Positions 7,894 to 16,798 are shown, numbered from the stretch's first letter. The stretch is 35,949 nt of DNA from UBA11373 sp046714175 (GCA_046714175.1 JBKKBI010000011.1:1-35949); one strand, 5' to 3'. A program made the numbers and translations. Notes: generated from the letters alone by a model not told the origin.

Positions 7894-8967
7894 ATGGACT
7901 CCGACTCCCCAACGCCTGCCGTCCATCCCCGCCGTCCCCCCCGTTGGCCGTATGTGATGGTGGCCGCCTTTTTGATCAGCGGGCTGGCGGTGGTGCTGCT
8001 GTGGCCGGTGAAGCTGCCCTACTACGCCATCTCCCCGGGCCCGGTGGAGGATGTGCGGGATCTGATCACCGTGAGCGACGCCGAGGTGTTCGAGTCCGAG
8101 GGCACGTTTTACCTTCTCACCGTCGGTCTGCGCGAGGTGAACGCCTTCGAGTGGTTCGAGGCGCGGTTTCTCGACTCCCGGGTCGACCTCTTGGAGAGGG
8201 AGGTGGTGCGGCCCGCCGGGGTGAGCCAGGAACAGGTGACTCGGACCAACCTCGAGGCCATGAACGAGTCGATCGACACCGCTATCTACGTGGCACTGGA
8301 GCGCCTCGGTTACGACGTCACTTTCGTGGGCGAGGGCGTGGAGGTGATGCAGGTCGTGGAGGGCTCACCGGCCTTCGGGGTGATCGAAGTCGGGGACCGC
8401 TTCGACACCATCGCCGGGCAGAGCGTGACTCTCGCCGAGGAGGCGGGGGAGATCATTCGCACCTTCGCCATCGGGGACACGATCACCCTGTCCGGAACCC
8501 GGGGCGAGGAGCCGCTCACCGTGGAAATCACCCTGGGAGCCCATCCCGACATCGAGGGCGCCCCCATGGTGGGAGTGGCCTTCGACACCCTGAACCTGGA
8601 CCTCGACCTTCCCATCGACGTGGTGGTCGACTCCCGCAACATCGGGGGACCCTCGGCCGGCATGACCTATGCGCTGACCATCATGGACCTGCTCACCCCG
8701 GGCGACCTGACCAAGGGGCACGTCATCGCCGGGACGGGGACGATCCGTTTCGACGAGACCGTCGGGGCCATCGGTGGGGTGCGGCAAAAGGTGTTCGCCG
8801 CCCGGGCGATCGGGGTGGAGATCATCTTCGTGCCCTTCGACAACTACGCCGACGCCCTCACCGCCGCCGGCGACGGGGTGGAGATCGTGCCGGTGACGAC
8901 CCTGCAGGAGGCGCTCGATTACCTGGACACCCTGGAACCGGTCACGGCGTCAGTCGCCGCCGGTTGA
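7894..8967 (+). CDS. Membrane-anchored PDZ domain / Lon-like (S16) serine protease, YlbL family
   Basis: A 357-aa protein with one N-terminal membrane anchor (about residues 22-43) and a large domain predicted outside the membrane. A PDZ domain follows (about 150-215, around VMQVVEGSPAFG), then a Lon-type proteolytic domain (about 225-350). The catalytic dyad is visible: Ser254 in GGPSAG and Lys299 in GGVRQK, 45 residues apart as in Lon. Family members (YlbL) are ATP-independent quality-control or regulatory proteases. ATG 7894 is chosen because it gives the anchor close to the N-terminus, and a long in-frame extension to 7693 runs antisense through the DUF6159 gene. TACGAT at 7877-7882 is a possible -10. 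Confidence 0.88.
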   Translation: MDSDSPTPAVHPRRPPRWPYVMVAAFLISGLAVVLLWPVKLPYYAISPGPVEDVRDLITVSDAEVFESEGTFYLLTVGLREVNAFEWFEARFLDSRVDLLEREVVRPAGVSQEQVTRTNLEAMNESIDTAIYVALERLGYDVTFVGEGVEVMQVVEGSPAFGVIEVGDRFDTIAGQSVTLAEEAGEIIRTFAIGDTITLSGTRGEEPLTVEITLGAHPDIEGAPMVGVAFDTLNLDLDLPIDVVVDSRNIGGPSAGMTYALTIMDLLTPGDLTKGHVIAGTGTIRFDETVGAIGGVRQKVFAARAIGVEIIFVPFDNYADALTAAGDGVEIVPVTTLQEALDYLDTLEPVTASVAAG

Positions 8968-8992
8968 AAACCGGTCAGTTGAACACCGGTCG
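8963..8992 (+). repeat. Two tandem 15-bp direct repeats ahead of the DivIVA-like gene
   Basis: GTTGAAAACCGGTCA (8963-8977) is followed directly by GTTGAACACCGGTCG (8978-8992), matching at 13 of 15 positions. They overlap the stop of the protease gene and lie 18 nt before the -10 box of the next gene, so they are a candidate regulator-binding site. Confidence 0.45.
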
Positions 8993-9009
8993 GTGGCCCC
9001 GGCCACGGG

Positions 9010-9015
9010 TATCGT
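9010..9015 (+). promoter_or_regulatory. -10 box of the DivIVA-like gene, leaderless type (TATCGT)
   Basis: TATCGT ends 7 nt before ATG 9023, there is no Shine-Dalgarno sequence, and the spacing matches bioY, UPF0182 and marR in this window. Confidence 0.5.
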
Positions 9016-9022
9016 GCCCGTG

Positions 9023-10624
9023 ATGGGCGATGACGACCTCGGCCCCGAAGGCTTCGGGACGCGCGGTATTCCGTCTGCCAAGAAGGGTTACGACAAGCGG
9101 GTCGTGGACACCATGGTGGCGGAGGCTGTGGCGCGCTGGGCGGAGCTGAAGCAGCGCTTCGACGTGCTCCAGGCCGAGGTGAACCGGGCCGGCGGCCTGG
9201 ACCACCTCACCCGCGACCTGAAGGCCGTGGGTGAGGAGGTGACTCGGATCCTCGAGACCGCTCGTGAGGCCGCCGACGCCATGCGCACCCGGGCCCGTGA
9301 GGACGCCGCCGCCATCCTCACCGCTGCCGAGACCCGCGGCGCAGAGATCAAGAAGTCGGGTGAGGACGACGCCTTCGCCGCTCGCCGCGACGCTTGGGAC
9401 ACCGGCACCGAGTTGCTGGCTCTGGTCCGGGACACCTCCTCGGCGATCATCGCCGATGCCGAGGACGATGCCCTACTCGTCCGGGCCGAGGCCGAGCGAG
9501 AGTCTCATCGCCGGCTGGCCGTCACCCGCAAGGAACAGGACGACATCCTTCGTAATGCTCGCTACGAACTGGACCGCCAGGTGGCCGCAGCGCGGGATCT
9601 GGCTGCGGAGATGCTCTCTGCGGCACACAATGATGAGGCGGCCCTCGACCCATCCTCGGATCAGGATGCGCGGCGTCGCGAGCTCCTGGCCGACATCGAG
9701 CGCCTGCGCGTCAGCCGGGGGATCGAAGAGGTGGCGGTGCTGCCCGCGGAGCCGACACCAGTGCGATCGACGCGTGACGACTCGTTCTTTCGTGACTTTG
9801 ACCCCGGCGTAGGCGACTTCAGCGAGTCGGTGGCCGCCGAGGTCGAACAGATGGGTGGGCGGCCGCGCACGGCCACCGTGGCGCCCCCGGCGCCGACACC
9901 GAACCGCCGCGGCGCCGTCCGCAATGATGCCGACGATGTCGGGACGTTGTTCGAGGCGCTCCGCACCACCTCCGAGGTGGAGGTGGTGGAACGAATGGCG
10001 CCCGATCCGATCACATTCCACGCCCGGGTGGTCATTCCCGCGCTCAACATTGGCGTGCACGATCTCAAGCGGCGCATCGTCGATCTGCAGGCGGCGGCGC
10101 TCGAAGCGCTGCGCACCACCGGTTGGTCGCCCGATGCCCGCGCCATCCTGGCCGAGATCACACCGTCGCTCGATCAAGCCGTGCAACGCGCCTCGAACGG
10201 AGGGGTGGATGGGGCTCGCGCCCTGGCCGGGGTCGAGGTCAAGGCGCCGATCGGGAGCGACCGGGCGCGCCGACTGATGGCAATGATGTCGCAGGAACTC
10301 ACCTCCCAGTTGCGTTCCGCGGTGGGGGGCGACGGAGGCGTCGAGGGGGCGGCGAACCGGCTGGGCAAGGTGTTCCGCTCCTGGCGCACCGACGAGTGTC
10401 AGCGGTGGGTGCGGGCGATCGTCGACGCCGCCTATCACGACGAGTTGCTTGCCGCCCTTGCTGGAGGGGGCTACTCGATGGTGCGGGGGGTCAGCGAGGG
10501 GAATTCCTGCGCGGACTGTCCCGCCAACGGCGGAGCCATGTGGGATCCCGCAGGCGACCCTCCCGAAGGCACTCGGCTCCCCCCAGCTCACCTGGGCTGC
10601 GTGTGCACGATCACGCCGGCGTAA
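9023..10624 (+). CDS. DivIVA-like coiled-coil protein with a C-terminal Cys/His domain resembling phage head-morphogenesis proteins
   Basis: A 533-aa soluble protein in three parts. Residues 1 to about 200 are an acidic, Ala/Glu/Arg-rich coiled coil with a short GYDKRVVDTMV segment near the start, DivIVA-like in composition. Residues 200 to about 300 are a Pro/Asp-rich linker. Residues 300-533 form a helical domain ending in GNSCADCPANGG and PPAHLGCVCTITPA. The C-x2-C ... H-x2-C-x-C arrangement recalls the metal-binding knuckle at the end of Mu F/SPP1 gp7-type head proteins. The DivIVA resemblance suggests a pole- or septum-associated scaffold, but this is only by composition. I start at ATG 9023, because the upstream alternative 8993 lies in the promoter. 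Confidence 0.65.
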   Translation: MGDDDLGPEGFGTRGIPSAKKGYDKRVVDTMVAEAVARWAELKQRFDVLQAEVNRAGGLDHLTRDLKAVGEEVTRILETAREAADAMRTRAREDAAAILTAAETRGAEIKKSGEDDAFAARRDAWDTGTELLALVRDTSSAIIADAEDDALLVRAEAERESHRRLAVTRKEQDDILRNARYELDRQVAAARDLAAEMLSAAHNDEAALDPSSDQDARRRELLADIERLRVSRGIEEVAVLPAEPTPVRSTRDDSFFRDFDPGVGDFSESVAAEVEQMGGRPRTATVAPPAPTPNRRGAVRNDADDVGTLFEALRTTSEVEVVERMAPDPITFHARVVIPALNIGVHDLKRRIVDLQAAALEALRTTGWSPDARAILAEITPSLDQAVQRASNGGVDGARALAGVEVKAPIGSDRARRLMAMMSQELTSQLRSAVGGDGGVEGAANRLGKVFRSWRTDECQRWVRAIVDAAYHDELLAALAGGGYSMVRGVSEGNSCADCPANGGAMWDPAGDPPEGTRLPPAHLGCVCTITPA

Positions 10625-10631
10625 AAGGAGG

Positions 10632-10796
10632 GCTGCCCGCTGCCCGCTACCGGCTACCCGCAGGCACATTGCCTAATACCCATTCCCGTTTCCGGCAGGA
10701 CTCCGGTCGGTGCTTCCTCGCGTTGAGAGGGTGAGGAAGCCGCCTCTTCTGGCGGGAGGCGGGTAGCGGGAGGCGGGTAGCGGGAGGCGGGTAGCC
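10632..10796. repeat. Intergenic GC-rich short-period repeats (GCGGGAGGCGGGTA units)
   Basis: The 219-bp gap before UPF0182 holds TGCCCGC-type repeats (10632-10660). It then holds three head-to-tail copies of a 14-bp unit, GCGGGAGGCGGGTA, at about 10753-10794. An inverted pair CTTCCTC/GAGGAAG at about 10710-10738 lies between them and could act as a terminator for the preceding gene. Similar low-complexity units recur at about 6905, 13795, 27370 and 35690, always outside genes. Confidence 0.6.
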
Positions 10797-10829
10797 ACGT
10801 CGGCCGGAGGCGCACGCGTGACGGGACCG

Positions 10830-10835
10830 TAGACT
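10830..10835 (+). promoter_or_regulatory. -10 box of the UPF0182 gene, leaderless type (TAGACT)
   Basis: TAGACT ends 8 nt before ATG 10844. The interval is C-rich without a ribosome-binding site. Confidence 0.5.
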
Positions 10836-10843
10836 GCTCCCCA

Positions 10844-13774
10844 ATGATCGAACGCGACCCCTCTCCGATTCCGATTCGTCGCCGCGGTCCCCGGACTCGT
10901 AGCCGGCGGTTGTTCACCATCCTCGGCGTGGTGTTCGTGTTTCTGGTGTTGTCGCTGCGCGGCCTCGCCACCTTCTGGACCGACTACCTGTGGTTCGACT
11001 CGGTGGGTTTCGCTCCGGTGTGGACCACGCTCACCTTCAGTCAGGTGGTGCTGGTGCTGATCGCCACGGTGGCGGCCTTCCTGCTGATGTTCTTGAACCT
11101 GGTTGTCGCCGACCGTCTCGCTCCCCGGCAGTCGCTGATCGAGGGCAGCCCCGACGAGGAGATTGTCGAGCGGTTCCAGGCCTGGGTGTCGCGTCGCTTG
11201 CTCGGTTTCCGTCTTGCCGTCTCCGGCTTCTTCGGATTGCTCATCGGCATCGGTGCCGGAGCCTGGTGGGAGCACTGGCTGCTCTATCAGAACCGCCAGC
11301 CGTTCGGCACACTCGATCCGGTCTTCGGTCGTGACCTCGGCTTCTACGTCTTCGAGGTGCCGTTCTACCGCGACCTGATGGGATGGGGTTTCCAGTTCTT
11401 CCTGATCACGCTGTTGGTGGTCGCCGCGCTGCACTATCTCAACGGTGGCATCCAGCTCCAGCCTCGCCGCCAGATGGTGGCGCCTGGTGTGAAGGTGCAC
11501 CTGTCAGTGCTATTGGCGATTCTGGCGCTGCTCAAGGCCGGGAGCTACTGGCTGGACCGTTACGACCTGCTGTACAGCAGCCGTGGAGCGGTGTTCGGCG
11601 CCACCTACACCGATGTCAACGCCCAACTGCCGGCGCTGAACCTGCTGATCGGAATCTCGGTGGTGGCGGCGATCCTGCTTCTGGTCAACAGCCGCATCCG
11701 CGGCTGGACGCTTCCCGCGGTCGCTTTCGGGTTGTGGCTGGTGACCTCGGTGGCGCTGGGCGGGATCTGGCCGGCGGTAGTGCAGCGCTTCTCGGTGCAG
11801 CCCGACGAGATCAACAAGGAACTGCTTTTCGTGGAGCGCAACATCGCCTTCACCCGGTTCGGCTATGGCCTCGACGAGGTGGAGGTGCGGGAGTTCGCCG
11901 CCGACACCGAGCTCGATGCCGCGGCCCTGGTGGAGAACGCCGACACGATCGACAACGTCCGGTTGTGGGACCCGACGGTCCTGCTCACCACCTATCGCCA
12001 GTTGCAGGAACTTCGTCCCTTCTACCAGTTCTCCGACGTCGATGTCGATCGCTACATGGTCGACGAGACCCTGACCCAGGTGATGCTGGCGGCCCGCGAA
12101 CTCGACGACACCGGAATCCCCGATGCGGGGTGGGTAAACCGTCATCTCGTGTTCACCCACGGGTATGGGGCAGTGTTGAGCCCCGCCAACACGGTGACCT
12201 CAGAGGGACAGCCCGACTTCCTGGTCAAGGACATCGATCTCGATGACAGCGTCCCCGAGACGCTGCGGATCACTCAGCCGCGGATCTACTTCGGCGAGGA
12301 CTTCGGTACCGGCTCCTGGGTGATCGTCGGCACCAAAGAGCAGGAGGTTGACTCCCCGGTGGAGTCAGCGGGCGAAGAGACTGTGTCGTACAACTCGTAC
12401 GACGGATTGGGCGGCATCGACGCTGGCTCGCTGCTGCGCCGCGCCGCGTTCGCCCTGCGCTTTGCCGACGTCAACACCCTGATTTCGGGCCAGGTCACCT
12501 CGGACTCCAGGGTGCTTCTGGTGCGCAATCTGCGCGACATGGTCGCCAAGGCGGCACCATTCCTGTACTCGGACTCCGACCCCTACCTGGTTGTACTCGA
12601 CGGACGGCTGGTGTGGCTGCAGGACCTGTACACGGTCACCGACCGTTTCCCCTACTCGACCCCGGCGGGAGAGATCTCGGCCACCGCTCAGGAGATCCCG
12701 GCCACCGGGCGCCTGAGCCGGGCGAATGCCACGCTGCCGTCGGACTTCAACTACATCCGCAACTCGGTGAAGGCGACAGTGGATGCCTTCGACGGGACGA
12801 TGCATTTCTACGTGGTGGACGAGACCGACCCGTTGGTGCGGGCCTATCGGGAGATCTTCCCGGACTTGTTCGACGATCTGGCGGAGATGCCGGCCGGACT
12901 CACCGCGCACCTGCGCTATCCGGAGGACCTGTTCCGGGTGCAGTCCGATGTGTACACCCGCTACCACGTCACCGATGCCCGGGTGTTCTTCAACAACGGA
13001 GATCCGTGGCAGATCGCCCGTGACCCCTCCTCGACCCCGCGCGAGGAGTTGCGGTCCACCTTCAGCGACTCCAATCGCCCCATGGTCCCGTACTACCTCC
13101 TGATGCGGCTGCCCGGCGAAGATCACCTGTCGTACCTGGCGCTGCAGCCGTTCACCGCCGCCACCCGGCCCAACATGGTGTCGTTCCTGGTGGCCAAGTC
13201 GGACTTCGCCGAATACGGGGATCTCGTGGACTTTCAGCTGCCGCGAGACTCCTTCGTCGATGGGCCCGGTCAGGTAGGGGCCCGAATCAACCAGAACCCG
13301 GCGATCGCCAGCGAGTTCACCCTGTTGGACCAGCAGGGCTCACAGGTGATCCAGGGGAACATGCTGGTGGTGCCGATCGGTGAGTCGGTGCTCTACGTCC
13401 AGCCGATCTACATCGCGGCCCGCAGCGCCGGTGGTGCCACCGGGGCGAACATCGCCGCGCTGCCGGAGTTCAAGCGGGTGGTTGTGGTGTTCGGCGATCG
13501 GATCGCCATGCGCGACACGCTCGCCGAGGCCTTGGCGGCAGTGTTCGGCGATGCTCCGGTGGTCGACGATCCCAACGACCCTGGTGACGACCTCCCCGCC
13601 GACCTCACCGAAGCCGTGGCAGAGTTGCTCACCCGAGCCGATGCGGCATTTGTCCGGGCCGAAGCCGCCCTCCGCGCCGCCGACCTGGCCACCTATCAGG
13701 AAGAAGTGGAAGAGGCCCAAAGGCTGATCGGACAAGCGCAGGACCTGCTGGAAGAAGCCCTCGCAGCCGGCTGA
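10844..13774 (+). CDS. UPF0182 family large membrane protein
   Basis: A 976-aa protein of the UPF0182/COG1615 family, widespread in Actinobacteria and of unknown function. The N-terminal third (about residues 20-330) holds roughly seven membrane helices. The segment TFWTDYLWFDSVGFAPVW is typical of the family's first outer loop. Residues about 330-890 are a large domain predicted outside the membrane, with family blocks such as LWDPTVLLTTYRQLQELRPFY and FNNGDPWQIARDP. The last 80 residues are acidic and helical (DDPNDPGDDLPADLTEAV, then a Glu/Ala-rich coil), also usual. ATG 10844 has a -10 box 8 nt upstream. It is transcribed alone and is convergent with the pot operon. Confidence 0.93.
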   Translation: MIERDPSPIPIRRRGPRTRSRRLFTILGVVFVFLVLSLRGLATFWTDYLWFDSVGFAPVWTTLTFSQVVLVLIATVAAFLLMFLNLVVADRLAPRQSLIEGSPDEEIVERFQAWVSRRLLGFRLAVSGFFGLLIGIGAGAWWEHWLLYQNRQPFGTLDPVFGRDLGFYVFEVPFYRDLMGWGFQFFLITLLVVAALHYLNGGIQLQPRRQMVAPGVKVHLSVLLAILALLKAGSYWLDRYDLLYSSRGAVFGATYTDVNAQLPALNLLIGISVVAAILLLVNSRIRGWTLPAVAFGLWLVTSVALGGIWPAVVQRFSVQPDEINKELLFVERNIAFTRFGYGLDEVEVREFAADTELDAAALVENADTIDNVRLWDPTVLLTTYRQLQELRPFYQFSDVDVDRYMVDETLTQVMLAARELDDTGIPDAGWVNRHLVFTHGYGAVLSPANTVTSEGQPDFLVKDIDLDDSVPETLRITQPRIYFGEDFGTGSWVIVGTKEQEVDSPVESAGEETVSYNSYDGLGGIDAGSLLRRAAFALRFADVNTLISGQVTSDSRVLLVRNLRDMVAKAAPFLYSDSDPYLVVLDGRLVWLQDLYTVTDRFPYSTPAGEISATAQEIPATGRLSRANATLPSDFNYIRNSVKATVDAFDGTMHFYVVDETDPLVRAYREIFPDLFDDLAEMPAGLTAHLRYPEDLFRVQSDVYTRYHVTDARVFFNNGDPWQIARDPSSTPREELRSTFSDSNRPMVPYYLLMRLPGEDHLSYLALQPFTAATRPNMVSFLVAKSDFAEYGDLVDFQLPRDSFVDGPGQVGARINQNPAIASEFTLLDQQGSQVIQGNMLVVPIGESVLYVQPIYIAARSAGGATGANIAALPEFKRVVVVFGDRIAMRDTLAEALAAVFGDAPVVDDPNDPGDDLPADLTEAVAELLTRADAAFVRAEAALRAADLATYQEEVEEAQRLIGQAQDLLEEALAAG

Positions 13775-13841
13775 CCGAGTTCAGAGTCTCCGATTTCCGG
13801 TTTCCAGTTTCCGGCTTCCGGCCTACGGCCTCCCCTCGCCC

Positions 13842-14639
13842 CTATCCCTCCGTATTCCTCGTCAGCCTTGTCGCCAGGATGATGGGGATGAGGGTGAGCA
13901 CCACCACGAAGAGTGCCACCACGTTGGTCATCGGCCGCTGCCGGGGCCGCACCAACGAGGAGAAGATCCAGATCGGCAGGGTCTGTTGGTTCCCCGCGGT
14001 GAACGTGGTGACGATGATCTCGTCGAATGAGAGGGCAAAAGCCAGCATTCCTCCGGCGATCAGCGCCGGCCGGATCTGGGGGAGCAGGACGTGTCGGAAG
14101 GTCTGCAGCCCGTTGGCACCGAGGTCGGCCGAAGCCTCGAGCAATGATGGCGAGGTGCGCCGCATCCGCGCCACAACGTTGTTGTAGGCGATGGCCACGC
14201 AGAAGGTGGCGTGCCCGATCACGATCGTCCAGAACGAGAAGGGGATGTTGCCGATCGATATCGCCGAGCGGAGGGCGATCCCGGTGATGATTCCGGGCAG
14301 GGCGATGGGGAGCACGATGAAAAGCGACACGGCCTCGCGGCCAAAGAAGGGTCGGCGCCATACCGCGGCTGCCGCCATCGTCCCCAGGACCAGGGCTATC
14401 ACCGTGGCGGTGAGGGCCACCCGCAGCGACAGGTACAGGGCGTCACGCACCGCCCCGTTGTTCCAGGCGACCTCGAACCAACCCAGGGTGAGTCCCGGTG
14501 GCGGGAAGCTGAACGCCGAGTCCTCGGTGGTGAATGCGTACAGCGCCACGATGAAGATGGGAAAGTGCAGGAACAACAGCACCCCCCAGGTGGACAGGCG
14601 GAGTCCGAGGTGGCGGCGGAAGCGGCTTCGGGTGGTCAT
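13842..14639 (-). CDS. potC: Polyamine-type ABC transporter permease (PotC-like)
   Basis: A 265-aa inner-membrane permease of the MetI-like family with six hydrophobic segments. The coupling-loop motif lies at EASADLGANGLQTFRHVLLPQIRPAL, the EAA loop that contacts the ATPase. The FDEIIVTTFTAG motif late in the protein is typical of PotC/YdcV. ATG 14639 overlaps the PotB stop (ATGA), whereas a much longer in-frame extension runs through potB in the wrong frame and is rejected. It is the last gene of the minus-strand operon. The substrate is spermidine/putrescine-like by family, not proven. Confidence 0.88.
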   Translation of the reverse strand: MTTRSRFRRHLGLRLSTWGVLLFLHFPIFIVALYAFTTEDSAFSFPPPGLTLGWFEVAWNNGAVRDALYLSLRVALTATVIALVLGTMAAAAVWRRPFFGREAVSLFIVLPIALPGIITGIALRSAISIGNIPFSFWTIVIGHATFCVAIAYNNVVARMRRTSPSLLEASADLGANGLQTFRHVLLPQIRPALIAGGMLAFALSFDEIIVTTFTAGNQQTLPIWIFSSLVRPRQRPMTNVVALFVVVLTLIPIILATRLTRNTEG

Positions 14640-15568
14640 AGGGCCTCGAACGCTCCGGCGCGGCGAGCGATGAACAGGTAGATCCCCATGATGACGATGG
14701 GGAAGAAGGTGAAGGCGGCTGCCAGCGGGAGGTTGCCCGCCACTCCCTGATACGAGTAGATCGCCAGGCCGACGAATGGCGACGAGTCTCCGATGATGGT
14801 CGGGATGATGTAGTCGCCCAGGGTGAGCGAGAAGGTGAAGATCGACCCGGCGGCGATACCGGGAATCGCCAGCGGCCAGATGATGGTGCGGAAGGTCTGT
14901 ACCGGCCGAGCGCCCAGGTCGGCGGATGCCTCCAGGTACGACCGGGGCACCCGCTCCAATGCCGAGTGGATCGGAAGGATCATGAACGGCAGCCAAATGT
15001 AGGTGAAGACGATGAATTGGCCCAGGGCCGAAGCAGAGAGGGACGGACCTCCAATGCCCGGAGCGGAGAGGGCGGCATCGAGGAGGAAGTTGAGCCCGAG
15101 TTTGTCGACAAACCAGAAGAGGATCCCTTCCCGGGCCAGGATGAGCTTCCAGGAGTACACCCGCACCAGGTACGACGACCACAGCGGGATCAGGATGAGG
15201 ATGAAGAACGCCGCCCGCAGCCGGTTCCCGGCATAACGCACCGTGTAGTAGGCGATGGGGAAGGCGATGATCGCCGATCCGATGGTCACCGCGGTGGCCA
15301 TCGTCAGCGTGCGGATGGCGATGGAGATATTGGAGTCGGTGAACAGATCGCCCCACGTGTCCATGGTGAGGGTGCGATTGATGTTCCCGGAAAACTCGTC
15401 GAGGCTGAAGAACGACTGTGACAACAGGGCGATCAGCGATCCGCCGTAGACCCCCACCAGCCACAGCAGGGGGATTCCGAGGAGCAGGAGGAGCCGCAGT
15501 CGGGGGCGGCGATGCAGCGCCCCGGAGAGGCGGTGCATCCCGCCGGTGGTGGTGGTCTGACTGACCAT
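14636..15568 (-). CDS. potB: Polyamine-type ABC transporter permease (PotB-like)
   Basis: A 310-aa permease with an N-terminal cytoplasmic segment, a first helix at about residues 30-50 and six membrane segments in all. The EAA loop reads EASADLGARPVQTFRTIIWPLAIPGI, nearly parallel to that of the neighbouring PotC-like protein, as expected of a heterodimer. LGDYIIPTIIGDSS is typical of PotB/PotH. It starts at ATG 15568, just downstream on the minus strand of a strong intercistronic hairpin that separates it from the binding-protein gene. Confidence 0.88.
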   Translation of the reverse strand: MVSQTTTTGGMHRLSGALHRRPRLRLLLLLGIPLLWLVGVYGGSLIALLSQSFFSLDEFSGNINRTLTMDTWGDLFTDSNISIAIRTLTMATAVTIGSAIIAFPIAYYTVRYAGNRLRAAFFILILIPLWSSYLVRVYSWKLILAREGILFWFVDKLGLNFLLDAALSAPGIGGPSLSASALGQFIVFTYIWLPFMILPIHSALERVPRSYLEASADLGARPVQTFRTIIWPLAIPGIAAGSIFTFSLTLGDYIIPTIIGDSSPFVGLAIYSYQGVAGNLPLAAAFTFFPIVIMGIYLFIARRAGAFEAL

Positions 15569-15580
15569 GGGTTGAGTGGA

Positions 15581-15608
15581 GAGCCGGGGGCCTCGTGGCC
15601 CCCGGCTC
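15581..15608 (-). terminator. Perfect 12-bp hairpin between potD and potB
   Basis: GAGCCGGGGGCC and its exact reverse complement are separated by four bases (TCGT on the plus strand). The hairpin lies in the 51-nt gap after the binding-protein stop (15620) and 12 nt before the permease ATG. There is no U-tract, so it is more likely a partial terminator or a 3'-end-protecting structure that gives more binding protein than permease. That reading is an inference, while the structure is seen directly. Confidence 0.7.
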
Positions 15609-15619
15609 CGCTCAGGCCG

Positions 15620-16798
15620 TTACCGGCCGCCGATGACCGCCACCGAGGCGGTCACCCACTCGTGATAGGCGACGCATTCGCCGCCCGCTCCGAAGCAGTC
15701 GGCCTGTGGCGTCTTCCAGAACAGGATCCGGTCGAACGAGCCCTCATTGTTGGTCGCGCAACCGGTGTCCCCCAGCAACGCATTGCCGGTGCACGCCGCC
15801 AAGTTCGCCGGAACGGTGCCGAACCAAGCTGCCAGGTCGCCCTGGAGCTTGACGTTCAGCGACCAATCGAGCCACTTGTAGGCGCAGTTGGGATTCGGCG
15901 CGTTGACGTGCATCATCGTGGTGTCCGCCCAGCCGGTGACACCCTCATCGGGGATCACGCTGGCGATCGGAGCGCCACCCGCCTGCAGGATGTTCACCTG
16001 GAACGGCCACGAGCTGGAGGCGACGACACCCTCGTTGGTGAAGTCGTCCATCTGCACGAAGGCATCGTGCCAGTAGCGGAATACCAGGTCGCGCTGTCCA
16101 CGCAACACATCCAGAGCCGCGTTGAACTGGTCACGGTTCAGCGCGTAGGGATCGGTGATCCCCAGCTCGGGCTGATGGTGCATCAGGTAGAGCGCGGCAT
16201 CGGCGATGTAGATCGCGCCGTCGTAGGCCGATACACGCCCAGCGTTGCTCTCGCCGTCGGGCAATGTCGTCTCTTCGAACACGACGTCCCACGAGGTGGG
16301 CGGCGTAGTGCCGAACACCTCGGTGTTGTACATCAGCACGTTCGTTCCCCATTGGTAGGGCACGCCGTAATGCTTACCGTCGACGAAGTGCCACGGCGCC
16401 TCCTGGAGCCGCGGGTCGACCTGGTCCCACGAGGGGATCAGATCGATGTTCACTTCCTGGACAGTGCCGCCGGCGATCAGCCGGTTGCTGGCGTCACCCG
16501 ACGCCGTCACCAGGTCGTATTCGTTGGAGCTCTGCATCAGGGCCACCATCTCGTCCGACGTGGCAGCGGTCTTTACCGTCACCATGCAGCCCGTGTCCGA
16601 CTCGAACTGGGTAACCCAGTCGAATTTGGGGTCGGTGTCGCCGCGCTCGATGTAGCCCGCCCAGGCGATGATCGACACTGCACCTTCGCCGTCACCGATT
16701 TCGGTGATCGGGCCCCCGGTGGAAGCGTCATCGTCGCCACACGCTGCCGCTACCAGAGCGACGAGCATTGCCAGCGCCAGAAAACGGCGCTTGGTCAT
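15620..16798 (-). CDS. potD: Polyamine-type extracellular solute-binding lipoprotein (PotD-like)
   Basis: A 392-aa lipoprotein with signal peptide MTKRRFLALAMLVALVAAAC, lipid-modified Cys20, then an acidic GDDD linker. The mature chain has the spermidine/putrescine-binding fold. It opens with VSIIAWAGYIERG, has DLVTASGDASNRLIAGG (ligand-binding lobe 1) and KHYGVPYQWGTNVLMYNTEVF, and near the end KWLDWSLNVKLQGDLAAWFGTVPAN. ATG 16798 overlaps the ATPase stop. Position 2 in the operon, followed by a stable hairpin, suggests higher expression than the permeases. Confidence 0.9.
   Translation of the reverse strand: MTKRRFLALAMLVALVAAACGDDDASTGGPITEIGDGEGAVSIIAWAGYIERGDTDPKFDWVTQFESDTGCMVTVKTAATSDEMVALMQSSNEYDLVTASGDASNRLIAGGTVQEVNIDLIPSWDQVDPRLQEAPWHFVDGKHYGVPYQWGTNVLMYNTEVFGTTPPTSWDVVFEETTLPDGESNAGRVSAYDGAIYIADAALYLMHHQPELGITDPYALNRDQFNAALDVLRGQRDLVFRYWHDAFVQMDDFTNEGVVASSSWPFQVNILQAGGAPIASVIPDEGVTGWADTTMMHVNAPNPNCAYKWLDWSLNVKLQGDLAAWFGTVPANLAACTGNALLGDTGCATNNEGSFDRILFWKTPQADCFGAGGECVAYHEWVTASVAVIGGR

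Noticed and set aside
10712..10796. CRISPR-like array
   Set aside because: The 14-bp units are contiguous without spacers and no cas genes are near.
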